DNA of 64,000 nucleotides from Ichthyophis bannanicus (GCA_033557465.1 CM066033.1:233556109-233620108), one strand, 5' to 3'. Positions 1 to 11,410 are shown, numbered from the stretch's first letter. Made by a program: numbers and translations. Notes: a model not told the origin generated them from the letters alone.

Positions 1-540
1 TAACTACTGAAGAAACCTTGAAGCTCAAAGGACAGGTCAGGGTCAAAAATAACTCCAACAATAGTCTGACATTCTAACTGAGAAGCTATAGTAGGATGAA
101 AGTCCCCGTTAGTAATCCATATGGCCTGACATTTATTAAGGTTGAGTTTTAAATGACTTGTATCTAACCATAGCGCAATCTAAACAATGAAGTATTAAGT
201 GGAGAAAGATCTATGTTCTTGGGATCAACATAGTATAGAAGTCAAACATTTTTTGCAAAAATGAAAAGATTAATACCTAGCGACTGAATAAGGGTGACTA
301 AAGATGCCAGGAAAATATTGAAAAGCAAGGGGCAAGGACTGAACCTTGAGGCACTCCTGACTCAAGTTTGCATGGACTTGATAACAAGAAATTAACTTTC
401 ACTCTAAATGTACTAGCAGTAAGAAAGAATGTGAACCAACTGAGGGGCAAACCTAAGATTCCATATTCTGCAAGCTGAGAAAGCACTCTGATGGTTAACG
501 GTGTCAAAAGCTGAAGATAAGTCTAGTGATATTGGAATAA
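1..540 (-). pseudogene. L2-clade LINE reverse transcriptase remnant
   Basis: Read on the minus strand, this holds an [11 protein letters not shown] block (about 360-328), the RT signature of L2/CR1-group LINEs. A degenerate AFDTVNH stretch lies upstream (about 520-495). In another frame downstream come LKLNLNK and GVIFDPDLSF (about 165-30). That is the motif order of an L2 RT. Several frame changes and stops show it is dead. It runs off the left edge of the window, so its 3' end is not seen. Confidence 0.75.
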
Positions 541-544
541 TTTT

Positions 545-790
545 GTGATTACCTTACTTGTTGATCTTTTTTCTAGATCATTCATGAAGATGTTAAAGAA
601 GCACTGGTCCTACCACAGGTCCCTGCGGCACTCCAATATTTACCTTTCTCCACTGAGAAAACTTACAATTTAATCCTGCTCACTGTTTCCAGTTTTTTAG
701 CCAGTTCTCAGTCCTCAATAGGACATTGCCTCCCATCCCCTGGCTTTTCTCATTCCTCAGGAGGTTTTCATGAGGGACTTTCTGCCTGGT
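545..790 (-). pseudogene. CR1 LINE reverse transcriptase fragment
   Basis: The minus strand reads through a short piece of CR1 RT: NWLKNWKQ, then FSQWRKVN and GVPQGPVVGPV. It matches the same segment of the better CR1 copies at 4791-7598 and 11232-15255. Only about 80 codons survive, with stops, and it abuts the L2 remnant to its left. Confidence 0.75.
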
Positions 791-1329
791 TATTCTCAAG
801 TGCCACCTCCGCTCCATCCCTGGAAAGCCAGCTGGCATCGGGGTGTTCAGTGGCAGCGCCCTGGGAATATCCCTGTCGCTGCAATTAACGCAGTTAGCAG
901 GTTTGCTAACCGCATTAATCACGCTGAATATTGGTCCCCCACCCGTCATCTTAATGATTTTCTAAGCCTGTCTTAATAGTGACGTTCTTGATGGGGTAAG
1001 AAAGAGCATTTCCTTATTTTAGCTGTAATCTGCCAAGAGACCCAGCCATAGAAAGGGGATATATCTCCTGAAAGGGCTGCAGAGCTGGATAGTGCCATTG
1101 AATGCATCCTCTCACCACTGCAGCACTATCTGGAGAGTGCCCAGGTGGTCTGTGGGCAGAATTGTGGAGGAGCCAGAGATTATCCAGACAGCATCAATTT
1201 TCAAGCTACTCTCCGGATAAGTTTTGCGGATAAAGTTAGGACTGCAAAAAGGCAGTCCTTACTTTATCCGCAAAGACCTATCTAGATAAATATTAATCGA
1301 ATTAGCAGATCAATATTCTATGTATATAG
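791..1329. repeat. Dispersed 'ATATTCAGC' repeat fragments
   Basis: This stretch has no coding potential. It contains phrases such as GCTGAATATTGG and TATCCGGATAAG that recur around 1500-1570, 8130-8230, 10538-10995, 21740-22130 and 22352-22675. They look like pieces of a family of non-autonomous inverted-repeat elements that has been broken up by later insertions. Confidence 0.45.
1224..1273. repeat. Near-perfect 22-bp inverted repeat (hairpin)
   Basis: Bases 1224-1245 and 1252-1273 are reverse complements with one mismatch over 22 bp, separated by only 6 bases (AAAAAG). Either strand could fold into a stable hairpin. It sits inside the ATATTCAGC-type repeat and has no T-run that would suggest a terminator. 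Confidence 0.85.
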
Positions 1330-1500
1330 TTCAATGTATATAGTTTTACCCCCATATTATCCATGTTTATCTTATCCAAGTTTATTTTCCTGTTTTATGT
1401 AATACCGAGCAGCCTGTTGTTCTGGTCTTTGGTTCTCTGTAAACCGCGCTGATTGTAAATAGCGCGGTATATAAAAAATTGAAATAAATAAATAAATAAA
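1330..1500 (+). repeat. LINE 3' tail (L2-like)
   Basis: This is the non-coding 3' end of an L2-like LINE. It ends in an (AAATA)n-type tail and carries a short hairpin, CCGCGCT (1444-1450) pairing with AGCGCGG (1461-1467), just before TATATAAA. Comparable hairpins occur at the same place in other LINE tails in this window. No RT codons remain. Confidence 0.65.
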
Positions 1501-1599
1501 AGCTGAATATCACCACTATCTAGATAGGGCTGTTGCTGACTGAAAAAAATGGATATTCAGCGGCAACCATTACCTTCCCCCCCATTATCCTCCTACCTC

Positions 1600-1765
1600 T
1601 CCCCTCATGTTTGCATGCTCTATCAACTTTCTTATTATTTTATTGGAGTTCATGTTTTCCTTTCTAATATTGTCTTTTTTATGTTATTTTATTGTAAACT
1701 GCTCTGATGCCTCCCCAAAGGGCAGTATACAAAGTTTTAATAAACATAAACATACCCAGAAACTG
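1600..1765 (+). repeat. LINE 3' tail (L2-like, second subfamily)
   Basis: T-rich sequence leads into GTAAACTGCTC, a loop, GGGCAGTATAC and an AATAAA-like end. The stem at 1698-1704 and 1720-1726 corresponds in position to the hairpins of the other L2-like tails. The copy is truncated and non-coding. Confidence 0.55.
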
Positions 1766-2404
1766 CCGCTGAATATCTTGTGTAATTTGCCCATAGTGCC
1801 CAGCAGTTAGAGAAACCACTAACCAAAAAGGGCTGAATATCAGCCTGATTCTCTTTAAAGGTTAGTCCATGACATCCCTTTCAAATCACTTTTTAACTTC
1901 AGCAACATTAAGAGGATTGTCAGTCAAAGTACATTTTATAGTTTTCATAGGTTAATGAATAATTCTGTCTTCCTTTTATTGGGTATCAGAATCAGGTCCT
2001 CTAAATGTGTGTACAACTTTCTGTCTAATATGGGCACACCACATCCTTACAGTAATCCAGAATTGTTTGCATTAGTCATTTAAGTATTGTCAGCACAAGG
2101 GTATTACTCATCCTTGGTGAACCTTCAGTTTTATGTTATTATCAATTAATTTCTAGGCTCTTAGCTCCCACAATCTAGAATTTTAATATTTAACAGAACA
2201 ATCACAGTACTAACCGCAACAGTACCCGTCCCATAATGAACAAATATCCCAGTGTAAAGAGATGGATGGCTGGGTAGCTGATCACACTGGGCAGCAGCAG
2301 CTAGATTGGTACAAATAGGCCAAAGAAGAGCAGAGAGCTAAAAAAGGTAATATGAACAGCCCAAGAATCTAATGCTTTTTGTGGACAAAATATCCCATTG
2401 GAAA
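1766..2404. other. Unrecognised A+T-rich intergenic sequence
   Basis: I see no coding frame, RNA gene or clear repeat here beyond short fragments ending in GGCTGAATATCAG near 1830. It may be diverged repeat. Confidence 0.4.
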
Positions 2405-2700
2405 CAAGACATTTTATTTAATACACACTTATATACCGCTGCTTCCAGCGATCAGCAGCGGTTCGATTCTTCTTCTGGGGATGTCAATCAGGACAGGGAG
2501 GGGACAGTAATTATATAGATCTGAGGGTAGGTCACAGCACACAGGGTTAGTGTCATGGGGGACTTCGTTATACATATTTACATTTATACATAATTGCAGG
2601 AGGAGGTGTGGAGATAATACATTTGCAGGAGGAGGTGTGGAGATTACTAACTTCTCCTGCTGTATTTCTGATACCAAGTGTTTCTTGGTTTGTAATTGCT
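2405..2700 (-). repeat. LINE 3' tail (L2-like, minus strand)
   Basis: Starts with TTTTATTTAATA and TTATATACC, the reverse complement of an L2-like tail. The hairpin CCGCTGC (2436-2442) and GCAGCGG (2455-2461) lies at the same place as in other copies but with different bases. The remaining 230 bases are 3' untranslated sequence containing a repeated AGGAGGAGGTGTGGAGAT phrase. Confidence 0.55.
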
Positions 2701-2739
2701 TATTGTTAAAAGGAAGGCAAAGAGCAAAATTACCCCAGC

Positions 2740-4640
2740 CAGGGCTGGCTTAAGAGGTGAGCCAGTGAGGCACTGGCTCAGGGTGCACCACAATAGGGGT
2801 GCAGGAAGCCTGCCTCCCAAGTTTTAAACATTAATAAAGCTGTGGAAGCATTTGCTTTTGCTCCTGTGGCTGTACTAATGTTTAGCACAGCTGTGGGAGC
2901 ATTTGCTTTTGCTTCCACAGCTGTGCTGTACTGAAGCTTCCAGCAACACGGCTTGAGTATAGTATTACTGCGGAAGCAAAAGTAAATGCTTCCACGGCTG
3001 TGCTGAAAAATTAATACAGTTCTGGGAGAAAAAGTAAGAAGGGGAGAGGATGGCTAATGCTGGGGCTGTGGGTGGCCTAAAAATGGGCTTATTGGGGCTG
3101 GGTGGGCTGGGACAGGGCATGGGAGAGGAGGCTAGGACTGGCAATGGGCTGATATTGGGACTGGGGGAGATGGGGCTAATACTAGGTCTGGGGAGATGGG
3201 ACTGAAAAAGAACTGGGACTGGAAGGGAGATAGCTCTAAGGCTGGGGTCCTTGCACTGAAAAGGAGCTAATGCTGGCAAATGCTAGGGTTGAAATAGGAA
3301 AAAGAGGAAGATACTGGTGAAGTGAGAAAGGAGAGGACAGATATTGTGGGGAGGGGGATGAAGCAAACTCAAACAAGGGAAGGTTGAGAGGAAAGGGTAT
3401 AAGAACATATGCTGGGGTAAGGAGGAAAGAAAGTTAATGCATATTGGAGAAGCAGGTAAATGGGTGGGTGCTAGGGAAGGAGAGGAGGAGGCAGGAGGCA
3501 GGTACTAGGGACATGGGATGTGGGAAAGCAGGGACTCTTGACAGATTGAAACTCTAAGATTGGGTGAGAAAACATAAGAAAGACTTTGAGGCTGTGTATT
3601 GGGAGTTTAACTGGGGACTTGGAGCTTAGGTGGGATTGTGAGTGGGAACTTGGAGTTGCTTGGGAGGATAGTGGGTACTAAGATATTGACTAGAGATTAA
3701 TAGGATAGTGGCGGCATGATGCTTGGGTGAGGGGTATAAGCAGAGCTGTGAGACCAAGTGCAGAAATATGGGGGGGAGAAGGTTTGAAGAATCTGGAGGG
3801 TTTGGGGAGGGGAGAGCTTTGGGGGCAGTTGAAAAGGGCAGAATGCTATGGAATGGATGAGAGCCACGGGAAGGGACAGATCTTCCTTGAAGCAGGTGAA
3901 AGAGGGTTGAAATGGGAGAAGTGAAAGGGGAAGGATCAATGTCAGAGAGAGATGCAGTGACAGGGCAAAGAAGATAGAGAGTGTGAAGAAAATGGAAATG
4001 GGATCTTGGAAAAGGACTTAGAAAACCAACAAGAGAGAGTAGAAAAGAGAGACTGGGACCAACCCAACTGGAAAAATAAGACAATCAGACAAGAAAGGAA
4101 CAAAAGAGTGTCAGTTTTTAAAGAATGAAATGCTTTGAAAATGTGCATTTTCATTACAGGAGGAAATGCGTTTATGTTTCTCTTTCTTCCTTGTTTCACA
4201 ACTTGGTATCTGATTTTGGGGTTTTCCATTTCAATTTTTGTCTTTTGTAGTTTCTTATTCTTTAATTGGTGATGATCTGTGTTTTTCATGTGCAGCCAAG
4301 ATAAGGGATTCTCTTAACGTAGTTCTCTCTAGGAATCTGTAGTAGTTCAGCTTGTTCTCTTTTCCAACTGAGGGTTACTGGTTTTCTAGAATATTTGCAG
4401 TGCTGATTTTCTATGGGTAGAGCTGGTGCAATTTGAGTTCTTGATGCTGGGGTCAAGTGTCCATTTGCAGGATTTTGTGTTATGATGCACAATGTCTAAC
4501 TGTGAAGGGAGTTAGTGGTGTTGTCACTAATGTGAGACTAGAATTTGAAAAGATTTTTTTTGTATGTTGAGATGTTAAATGAAACAACCTGCTACTGCTC
4601 TGCATCTGTTGTTAAGAGAGTTTTATTAGTGAGCCTGGGA
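2740..4640. mobile_element. hAT-like non-autonomous element, diverged copy
   Basis: Starts CAGGGCTGGCTTAAG, like the start of the better-preserved element at 34347-36457 (CAGGGCCAGCCTG). The order of parts is the same in both: a foldback near the start, rows of 'GGGCTAGGACTGG'-type repeats (here 3040-3290), purine-rich DNA, then a shared stretch with a TTTGGGGTT-type core (here about 4210-4440, there about 35940-36180). No transposase frame is present. I could not find a matching target duplication at the right end, so the end at about 4640 is approximate. Long minus-strand frames here are low-complexity artefacts. Confidence 0.6.
2838..3010. repeat. Foldback: repeated inverted 'GTGGAAGCATTTGC' blocks
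   Basis: GCTGTGGAAGCATTTGC and GCTGTGGGAGCATTTGC (about 2840-2915) are followed by the inverse, AAGCAAAAGTAAATGCTTCC (about 2974-2993). The segment could fold into a long stem. The related element at 34347 also has a foldback at the same relative position but of different sequence. Confidence 0.6.
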
Positions 4641-4790
4641 GCATTTCATATGAATGAATAATTATTCCCTACCAGACTGATATTCATTGGCTCCCTCTTT
4701 TGTTTCATTTTAAATTTAAAATACTTTTGTTAGTCTTTAAGGTTTTTTATTTTGGTGTGCCTTTTTATCTCTCTGATCTTTTAATTTCTT
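4640..4790 (+). pseudogene. L2 LINE RT C-terminal region, left part
   Basis: Plus-strand codons from about 4674 read IHWLPLLFHFKFKILLLVFK and then VPFYLSDLLIS, the LHWLP...FKILLL...DLL block that follows the RT domain in L2 LINEs. The reading frame stops abruptly at 4790, where a CR1 insertion begins, and resumes at 7599. Confidence 0.8.
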
Positions 4791-7598
4791 AAGAACATAA
4801 GACATGCCATACTGGGTCAGACCGAGGTCCATCAAGCCCAGTATCCTGTTTCCAACAGTGGCCAATCTAGGTCATACGTACCTAGCAGTTTCCCCAAAAG
4901 ACACAAGTTCCACAATGCTTGTACTGGGTCAAGCATTGATATCCTGGGTCCCTTTTTAATAGTGGTTTATGGACCTTTCCTCCAGGAACTTGTCCAAACC
5001 TTTTTTAAACCCAGCTATACTATCAGCCCTTACCACATCCTCCGGTAACAGATTCCAGAGTTTGATTACACGTTGAGTGAAAAAATATTTTCTCTTATTT
5101 GTCTTAAATAGTTTACCCTGTAGCTTCATTACATGTCCCCTAGTCTTTCTATATTCTGATAGCGTAAACAATTGATCCATGTTTATCTGTTCCACTCCAT
5201 TCATTAATTTATAGACCTCTATCATATCTCCCCTCAGCCGTCTCTTTTCCAGGCTAAAGAGCCCTAACCTTTTTAGCCTCTCTTCATAGGAGTAGCCTTC
5301 CATCCCCTTCACCAATTTGGTGGCTCTTCTCTGTACTTTTTCTAATAACGCTATGTCCTTTTTAAGATACGGTGACCAGAATTGCACACAATATTCAAGG
5401 TGCGGTCGTACCATGGAGCGATACAGAGGCATTATAATATCCTTTGTTTTATTCTCCATCCCTTTCCTTATGATACCTAGCATTCTGTTTGCTTTCTTGG
5501 CCGCCGCTGCACACTGGGTGGAGGGTTTTAACATGTTATCCACGATGACTCCTAAATCTTTTTCCTGGGTGGTGGCTTCTAATGTGGAGCCTTGCATCGA
5601 GTAACTATAGTGTGGGTTGTTCTTTCCTAGGTGCATGACTTTGCACTTGTCCACATTAAATTTCATTTGCCATTTGGATGCCCAGTCTTCCAATTTATCC
5701 AGGTCCTCCTGCAGTTTTCCACTTTCCTCTTGGGTTTTAACAGCTTTAAACAGTTTTGTGTCATCTGCAAATTTGATAACCTCACTCGTTATTCCCTTTT
5801 CCAGGTCATTTATGAATATGTCAAAAAGCAGCGGACCCAGTACAGATCCCTGGGGTACTCCACTATTCACCTTTTTCCATTGGGAATATTGGCCATTTAG
5901 CCCTACTCTCTGCTTTCTATCTTTTAATCAGTTCCCGATCCACAATAGTACACTGCCTCCTATCCCATGACTTTTTAGCTTTGCCAAAAGTCTCTGATGG
6001 GGGACCTTGTCAAAAGCTTTCTGAAAATCCAGATACACTATATCAACCGACTCACCTTTGTCTACCTGTTTATGCACACCTTCAAAAAAACATATCAGAT
6101 TAGTAAGACAAGATCTTCCTTGTCTAAAGCCATGTTGGCTGTCTCCCATTAGGCCATGACTATCTACATGCTGCGTAATTTTGTTCTTTATGATGGTTTC
6201 TACCATTTTCCCTGGTACTGACGTCAGGCTCACCGGTCTGTAATTTCCCGGGTCACCCCTGGAACCCTTTTTAAAAATTGGTGTTACGTTGGCGACCCTC
6301 CAATCTTCAGGTATTACAGATGATTTTAATGAAAGTTCACAGATTACCAATAGCAGGTCTGCAATCTCATATTTCAGTTCTTTCAACACTCTGGGATGTA
6401 TACCATCCGGTCCAGGTGATTTGCTACTATTCAGTTTATCAAATAGTTGTAATATATCTTCCCGGTGTAGCGATATTTCTCTCAATTCCTCTGCAGTATC
6501 ACCTTTAAATACCACTTCAGTCTTGGGTAACATCCCTACATCTTCCTCAGTAAAGACCGAAGCAAAGAATTCATTCAGTCTCTCCGCTATAGCCTTGTCT
6601 CCTCTTACTGCCCCTTTTACCCCTCTATCATCTAACGGTCCAATTGACTCTCTCACAGGCCTTTTGCTACGAATGTACTTGAAAAAGTCTTTATTTCGTG
6701 TTTTTGCTTCCGCAGCAAGTTTCTTTTCAAATTCCCGCTTTGCCTGCCTTATCAATGCTTTGCATTTAACTTGCCAGTGCTTGTGCTGTTTCCAGTTTTC
6801 ATCATTTGGCTCTTTTTTCCATTTCCTGAAGGTTGCTTTTTTGGCAGCAACAGCCTCTCTGACCTCACCTTTAAACCATGCTGGCAGTTTTTTGGACTTT
6901 CTCCCACTCTTCTTAATGCGTGGAATACAGTTGGTCTGGGCTTCGAGGATAGTAGTTTTAAATAACGCCCAAGCTTGCTGTAAGTCTTTAACCTTTGGAA
7001 CCGCTCCTTTTAGTTTTTTCCTAACTATATTCCTCATTCTATCATAGTCTCCCTTTTGAAAGTTAAAAGGTAGTACTGTGGATTTCTTTACTATTTGTTC
7101 TCCAATAATTAAATCAAACATGATCATATTATGGTCACTATTGCCAAGTGGTCCCAACACCCTTATTTCTTGCACCAGATCTGGCGTTCCACTAAGGACT
7201 AGGTCCAGTATGGCTTCCCCTCTGGTCGGTTCATGAACCAGCTGCTCCAAGAAGCAGTCATTTATTCCATCTAGAAACTTTATCTCTTTAGTTTGTCCTG
7301 CCGTGACACTGACCCAGTCGATACCGGGGTAATTGAAATCACCCATTATTACTACTCTGTTGTGACTTTTGTTAGCTTCTGTGATTTCTTTGAGCATTTC
7401 ATCATCCATTTGTTCATTCTGGCCAGGCGGTCGATAGTACACCCCCACTGCCATCACCTTCCCCTTCATAAGTGGAATTTCAATCCATAGAGATTCTACA
7501 GCAAATTTTGTTCCCTGCAAAACTTTAATCCTTTCTGACTCAATGCCCTCTCTAACATAGAGCGCAACCCCTCCACCAATTTGATCAGCTCTATCATT
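4791..7598 (-). mobile_element. CR1 LINE, 5'-truncated, inserted in L2
   Basis: The minus strand runs from truncated endonuclease (7598) through RT to a non-coding tail ending in CTTATGTTCTT (4791). ORF1 is missing because the copy is 5'-truncated. The surrounding L2 frame joins from 4790 to 7599 without gain or loss, so the insertion left no detectable target duplication, as is common for CR1. The 3' tail contains the conserved 'GGTCTGACCCAGTATGGCAT' type sequence seen at 11232, 32515 and 56400. Confidence 0.9.
4956..7520 (-). pseudogene. CR1 ORF2 (endonuclease/reverse transcriptase), one stop
   Basis: Encodes the C-terminal part of an APE-type endonuclease (GDFNYPGIDW, GPLGNSDH), then the RT with [55 protein letters not shown] and the catalytic KFADDTKLF near 5780-5755, followed by the CR1 C-terminal domain ending [14 protein letters not shown] at about 5925 interrupts the frame between IGN and LKDRKQ. 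Otherwise it is open over about 850 codons. The protein would nick DNA and reverse-transcribe the element RNA, but with the N-terminus gone and the stop present this copy is not expected to work. Confidence 0.9.
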
Positions 7599-7985
7599 AC
7601 ATTCCTTCTAGGGCTCTGCAGTCACAATCGCATAATTGCTTGGTGGTGCCTTCAGCCTCTCATGCTCGGCTTGAGTCTACTCAATGTTCAACTTTTTATT
7701 TTTTGGCTCCTGTGTTGTGGAATTCGTTACCTCTTTATATTCGGCAAGGTAATTCTTTGATGTCTTTTAAGAAGAACCTTAAGACTTATCTTCTTGAGCA
7801 AACATTTGTATGGTGCTGGTGTCCCAGAGCAGTGGTGGAAACCTGAACTTTATTTGTCTGTTTAGTTGTGTTTTGGTATGTTTTTTGTATCCTTCTTTGT
7901 ATATTCATTCTTGTTTTGTTGTGTAAACTGCTTTGGTGCATGTAGCTAAAAGCAGTATATCAAGTATGGAAATAAATAAAGATAA
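7599..7985 (+). pseudogene. L2 LINE C-terminus and 3' tail, right part
   Basis: Resumes the L2 frame from 4790: YIPSRALQSQSHN, then APVLWNSLPLYIRQGNSLMS and FKKNLKTYLLEQTF, the usual L2 C-terminal end. The untranslated tail has the hairpin ACTGCTTT (7927-7934) and AAAGCAGT (7949-7956), then GGAAATAAATAAA. This fixes CR1 as the later insertion. Confidence 0.85.
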
Positions 7986-9490
7986 AAGGCAATTAGGTGA
8001 TCACTAGCAAATGCACAATTAGCCTAACAGTGTATTTAAAAAATATATATACAGACAGTATTAGACTTTTAAATTGCAGATTGGCCAGATATTATCTGTA
8101 TAGTTGTGGGGCATGTTAGAAAAGGAGCAAGGGCGGGCTGGAAAATTATCCAGATAGTGGCAATATTCAGCCACTATTCAGGTAAGTTACATGTTTAGTT
8201 TAGGTCTGCGGAATATCAGGCCTAGCCCAAACAGATCATACAATCAACACACCATCACTCTATATATTCTGCAAGCTGTCTATATGGATAGTAATAGAAT
8301 ACACAGATTCAGTTAAGTGGGAGGGTGGCATTTACCTTGACCCTTGACCCTACCATTGCAGCAGACACGTCCAGGCCAATCTGCTCTGTTTCAGGTGATA
8401 TTCACAATCCTCTGCCTTGCATTATTCACATTTTCAGACAAAGGCTGGGAACAACTCAGACAATATGAGCCAAAGTGAAATGCAGAAAGCCACAGGACAA
8501 AGGGGAGCCATACACACACACACAGAGCTATACTCTCATTGGCGCACTGTGCAAAAGTGGGGATGGTTGATATTCCTGCTTGCCACTCCTGTCTCAATGT
8601 CAGTTCGAGGACTGATAATTATAATGTGTGCAGGGACTATTAGCCTCACCGCATGTTGTTACCATCCTTTCAGTGTGCTATTAGCCTCCATCCAGCTGTG
8701 GATAGTGGAGCCTGTCATTGCTGCTTGTGAGTGTTTCCACCCTTGCTGGCCACCTCCTTGGGACTTGCACATGCTGGAGCTTACTTGCACTGTTGGCTAA
8801 ACATTGTCCACAGGGACATGCAATACAGAAACCCCAGTGGCGATCTGAACCTGTGACCCTCCGCTCGTATACATACACCAACCGTGTGTGTTGCACCACA
8901 GTGCTGCTATATGGGGATACCAGCCGCTGTTGCTGACATACTTCTCTTCAGCTGGCCTTTGGCACATGCTGCAATGCACATGGCACACAGGACTAGGAGA
9001 AGGCTTCCGTCTGGTGCAGGCTGGTGCTGCTGCCCTCGCAACCACCACCACCATACCATGCAGACATGCTCACGCGCTGTCAGTGGTGGTGGTGCACAGT
9101 CCCAGCATGTCAAACATGTGGGTTAGGTGGGCACCTTGGGTGCAAGGCCCAGATGTGGGGTGTCAGAGACACACATGTATGGCCACGCAGCACCCTCCAT
9201 CAGCTGACTATGCAGGGGCCCCATCATCGCCTGCCACCGATATGTCTTGGAGAAGGATGGCAGCTACTGCTGTGGTATTTCCCTGGGCACATGCATTTTC
9301 CAGCTACCTGGAGCGCTACAACTATTGGCCTCTTCCTCAACAACTGGGTTCAGTGGCACTCTGGGGGGGGGGGCCCGCCAGGATCTCTTCCTAGGGTGCT
9401 ATGTCCCTTGGACCACCCCATGTGGCAGAGCTCCTTTCCACTGCTGCCGTATGTCTGTGTTTCACCAAAGTCAGTGTATGATCATGACAG
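7986..9490. other. Unrecognised sequence with ATATTCAGC fragment
   Basis: 8130-8230 contains CAATATTCAGCCACTATTC, a piece of the dispersed inverted-repeat family. From 8231 to 9490 I recognise nothing. Several overlapping open frames in all phases (8400-9490) have cysteine- and tryptophan-rich, low-complexity translations without any family signature, so I treat them as chance frames. The region has a (CA)n run near 8512 and a G-run at 9363. Confidence 0.4.
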
Positions 9491-9494
9491 ACAT

Positions 9495-10020
9495 CACAGA
9501 TGGTGTGGATGGGGAATGCCCCTATGTGCGGAGGTTACAATGGTTAGGCCCCTTCAACCTGGAGGACAGACAGCTAAGGGGAGATATGCTGGGAGATCTA
9601 TACATTACTGAATGGCGTGGAATGAGTAAACATTGATTGGTTGTTTATGCCATCAAAATGTGGGTGGACAAGGAGACAGGCAATGCTGCTACAGTGTAAC
9701 GCATTCCAGACTTATAGGGCCATATAGTTAATTAGGCAACATGCAGGCAATCTCTGGCATTCCGATCATGAAGATGTTGTAAAGACTCCTCGTGTAACTG
9801 TTCTTAGAGAAGGTTTGGTTAGGTTCCAGGGGAATGGTTATTGCACCATTATGCAGGAGGCACTGTGGATCCACAGCTTGCCCCACTACAGGCATCATTG
9901 AACATGGGTACATTTTAGGGACCCAGCTAGGTATTTGTGAATGTGATTCGCCACTGTGGGACAGAGGATACGGGGCTTGATGGACCATGGTCTAACCCAG
10001 TATAGCATATCTGCAGATCC
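9495..10020 (+). pseudogene. Ancient CR1 3' end
   Basis: 9545-9600 reads FNLEDRQLRGDMLGDLY, a clear relative of [17 protein letters not shown] in the CR1 copies here. 9950-10010 keeps the CR1 tail phrase (GGGCTTGATGGACCATGG, TCTAACCCAGTATAGCATAT). Sequence between is strongly diverged. This is much older than the other CR1 copies in the window. Confidence 0.75.
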
Positions 10021-10537
10021 TCTATTCTATGCCACTATGTGCCACCTGGGCAGCTACCTGGTCCACAATGTCCACCTGCATCTATCACTGCATGACCAAT
10101 GTGCCACCCCCTTTGCTCCATTGGCAGCATCAGCATGCTTTCCTAGGCTTTCCTATTTGTGCACCATGCTGCTGTAGCTACTAACAGAGCACTACTATCA
10201 CTGACCTGGGCTCCCTTGTCATTTCATCACACTGCTCACATTAAAATGGGCTCTCTCCCCTCTGCAGACACACTTTCCGCGAGTTTCACTTGGCAGTACG
10301 CTTACAGGCATAAAGGGGCTCTAAGGAGTGTTTCAAAAGAGGCATTAAGGGAACACATGGTGTTACCGCCCCTTCTCCGCCCACTTTCCGCCCCTTCACG
10401 CCTGCTCTCTGCCTCCTGTTCCCTCTACGCTGTAGGAGCCTTTTACGCATGGAAACTCAGCATTTTTGCAGGGTTAAGGGGAGATGTGTGCTGGTATCAC
10501 ATGTAAATGGCACACTTGCTCCCTTACCGCCGTTATA
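10021..10537. other. Unrecognised sequence
   Basis: No gene, RNA or clear repeat could be recognised. It has a pyrimidine- and C-rich patch (10360-10430) just left of the inverted-repeat element. Confidence 0.35.
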
Positions 10538-10995
10538 ATGGACCCGATATTTAGCGGTGGCATCTAGCACGATTACAGCACTTAACCATCGCTGCTGAAC
10601 ACTAAACCCGATAGTCAATGCCAGGTCAATATCCGGCCACCAGCATTGAATATCTGGTTCAGCCGTAGAATCCGGAAGCTAACCGGGTTGCGGAAATATT
10701 CAGCCGCTGCCCAGTTAGCCTCGGAGGCAAAAGTTAGACCAGCATTTACTGCACCTAACTTTTGTTACTGAGGGCTAACCAGACAGTGGCTGAATTTCAC
10801 GACCGACTGGTTATCCCCGGGTACCACCCCCAGAATACCTCGATGCTACTGCGTAGCATCGGGGCATATAGTAGCAATACCTGTGGATGTTCAGTGGCAC
10901 TAACCATGTTAGTGCTGCTGAATAGCCCACTTAGGGGCATTTAAATGGTTTATGGGTCTGCAAACTGTGTAAATGCTTTTGAATATTGGGCCCAT
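10538..10995. mobile_element. 458-bp inverted-repeat element (MITE-like)
   Basis: Begins ATGGACCCGATATTTAGC and ends with the reverse complement of ATGGGCCCAATATTCA, giving imperfect terminal inverted repeats of about 16 bp. It has no coding frame. A second copy starts at 22352 with GGGCCCAATATTCAGC and shares the interior (for example TATCCGGCCACC, CAGTTATCCCCGGGTAC, TTAGTGCTGCTGAATA). I see no clear target duplication, so the superfamily is unknown. Confidence 0.65.
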
Positions 10996-11231
10996 TGTCC
11001 GTAGAGGACTCCAAAAAGGCAGAAAGGTCCAACTTATCTGCTGACACCAGCAAGTCCATGCCACCACCCTCTTCAGACACTAATTTCTTCTTAAATGATA
11101 AATAAAACATCTGAGTCGCCCATATGTCCTCAAGCCATCCTTGAGATACATATGCCTCAGTTCACCTGCAGATAGCAATCTTAATTTCAGAAAGTTTAGA
11201 AGCCTGATATTTCTCGACCACTTTGCCTTTA
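10996..11231 (-). pseudogene. L1 ORF1 remnant, 3' part
   Basis: The minus strand, with some stops, reads KVVEKYQASKLSEIKIAI, then WLEDIWATQMFYLSF, then DLLVSADKLDLSAFLESS, a pattern resembling the C-terminal region of L1 ORF1 proteins. It appears to continue the L1 5' piece at 15256-16019, from which it is separated by the CR1 at 11232-15255. The assignment is tentative because the copy is short and decayed. Confidence 0.5.
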
Positions 11232-11410
11232 GAACATAAGAACATAAGAACATAAGATATGCCATACTGGGTCAGACCAAGGTCCATCAAGCCCAGTATT
11301 CTGTTTCCAACAGTGGCCAATCTAGGTCATACGTACCTAGCAGTTTCCCCAAGGGACACAGGTTCCACAATGCTTGTATTGGTTCAAGCATTGATATCCT
11401 GGGTCCCTTC

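Noticed and set aside
3626..4289. Minus-strand frames of 115-152 codons, Ser/Pro/Phe-rich
   Set aside because: They come from the purine-rich interior of the hAT-like element; no start context or motif supports a gene.
5317..5970. Plus-strand frames over the CR1 copies (also 6289-7047, 12743-13426)
   Set aside because: They are antisense shadows of the CR1 ORF2 coding strand.
8681..9636. Overlapping frames of 70-195 codons on both strands
   Set aside because: Translations are low-complexity and rich in Cys, Trp, His, with rival frames in every phase and no family motif. Only the 9545-9600 part has real similarity (CR1).
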